DNA from: Candidatus Sulfotelmatobacter sp.
GTDB lineage: Bacteria > Acidobacteriota > Terriglobia > Terriglobales > SbA1
Assembly: GCA_030151135.1 (NCBI GenBank)
Contig: JASLEQ010000517.1
Coordinates: 1-6,353 of the forward strand
Direction of reading: 5' to 3'
DNA: 6,353 nucleotides
A program made the position numbers and the translations under genes. The notes under the pieces were generated by a model, which saw only the letters and a program-made list of their open reading frames with translations, was not told the DNA's origin and did no database searches. Shown here one piece after another: positions 5,808-6,353 of the stretch. Position 1 is the first letter of the stretch, and every line of letters begins with the position of its first letter.

Positions 5808-6353
5808 ATGGCCATTACGCGGCGCAAATTTCTTTCCATGGCGGGCTCCACGGCTCTGGGCGCCAAAGCCGCGTATGCTCTGCCGTCCGCATTTGCAGGG
5901 CCGCGGTCTGCGTACATAGCAGCCAAGGGAACGGCGGGCGGCTTGTATGTCTTTACGCCTTATGACCGAGCGTGGCAATTGCAGGTCGTCGTTCCTGCCG
6001 AAGAACCCGTTGCGCTTACGATTCATCCGGACGGCCACACCCTGTACGTCCTTCACGAGGTCGCGAGTTTCCGAACGCTTCCGCGAGGATATGTGTCGGC
6101 ATTTCGGATCGACCGGCAAATCCGTAAGCCCGTTTTACTGGGCGTACAGCCGCTCTCACTTTCAGCTACGTTTCCGCGTTATTTTGCCATTTCACCCGAT
6201 GGCCAGGGCCTGATCGCATCCTCCCAGGGCGGCGGAGCGTACAATTTTTTCCAAATCGCCAAAGATGGATCGATCGGTCGTGTTTGCGGTATCCGCAAGG
6301 AAGTCGGTTGCGGTCCGTCTTCCCATTTCCAGCATTCAGCGCGTCCCCAGGCT
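5808..6353 (+). CDS. Lactonase-family beta-propeller protein (6-phosphogluconolactonase-like) with Tat-like leader, 3' end outside window
   Basis: An open frame of 182 codons runs from ATG 5808 to the right edge without a stop, so the gene is truncated by the window. Residues 1-30 are a Tat-like leader: TRRKFLS (R5, R6), SMAGSTALGAKAAYA, and a likely cleavage site near SAFA. After it come propeller blades of the bacterial lactonase family (YbhE/Pgl type): AYIAAKGTAGGLYVF, LTIHPDGHTLYVLHE (about 70-84), GYVSAFRID (94-102), and YFAISPDGQGLIASSQGGGAYNFFQI (given in two parts here: about 125-134 and 135-150). Family members open 1,5-lactones of sugars to aldonic acids. Full-length proteins are about 330-390 aa, so roughly half is present. 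The position 12 nt after a BBE-type oxidase suggests that it hydrolyses the oxidase product. If the leader works, lactone opening happens outside the cytoplasm. The lactonase family also contains propellers with no shown activity, and the later catalytic region cannot be inspected. Confidence 0.85.
   Translation, partial: MAITRRKFLSMAGSTALGAKAAYALPSAFAGPRSAYIAAKGTAGGLYVFTPYDRAWQLQVVVPAEEPVALTIHPDGHTLYVLHEVASFRTLPRGYVSAFRIDRQIRKPVLLGVQPLSLSATFPRYFAISPDGQGLIASSQGGGAYNFFQIAKDGSIGRVCGIRKEVGCGPSSHFQHSARPQA

Noticed and set aside
5484..6119. Minus-strand open frame (211 codons) across the oxidase-lactonase junction
   Set aside because: It runs antisense to two recognisable genes; the translation is Arg/His-rich and resembles no family.
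5947..6213. Plus-strand open frame of 88 codons
   Set aside because: It is out of frame with, and inside, the lactonase gene, whose frame shows propeller motifs and no stop to the window edge.

Overview
The window is a gene-dense, plus-strand stretch of a moderately GC-rich bacterial genome. It holds six protein genes. The first is cut by the left edge and the last by the right edge. I see no RNA genes, CRISPR array, transposase or other mobile element. Gene style suggests a Gram-negative soil bacterium, most plausibly an Acidobacteriota member. The grounds are several catabolic enzymes carrying twin-arginine (Tat) type leaders and a SelA-like PLP enzyme with an extra C-terminal beta-rich domain that I associate with that phylum. 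This assignment is inference, not proof.

Layout: (1) 2-913, the C-terminal part of an amidohydrolase/deacetylase of the EF0837/Atu3266-like subgroup. (2) 1138-1902, an RraA-like / class II pyruvate-aldolase-like protein with a probable signal peptide. (3) 2009-2482, a RidA-family imine/enamine deaminase with a Tat-like leader. (4) 2521-4119, a SelA/DgaE-like PLP enzyme with a Tat-like leader and a C-terminal lipocalin-like extension. (5) 4260-5795, a berberine-bridge-type FAD-linked oxidase with both residues for bicovalent FAD. (6) 5808-6353, the start of a Tat-leader beta-propeller lactonase (6-phosphogluconolactonase-like), open to the right edge. Spacing suggests that 3-4 (38 nt apart) and 5-6 (12 nt apart) are translated from shared transcripts. 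The 140-nt gap before gene 5 carries a perfect 8-bp inverted repeat and may be a regulatory boundary.

Read as a pathway, the six families line up in chemical order. A sugar oxidase makes a lactone, and a lactonase opens it to an aldonic acid. A deacetylase frees the amine, and a PLP lyase dehydrates or deaminates the 2-amino-3-hydroxy acid. RidA hydrolyses the enamine/imine released, and an RraA-type aldolase splits the 2-keto-3-deoxy acid to pyruvate plus an aldehyde. This would be a non-phosphorylative, largely extracytoplasmic route for N-acetylated amino sugars such as N-acetylglucosamine, or for related N-acyl hydroxy-amino acids. The families and leaders are seen in the sequence; the pathway and substrate are inference. 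The main weaknesses are that the oxidase shows no export signal and that the amidohydrolase N-terminus lies outside the window.
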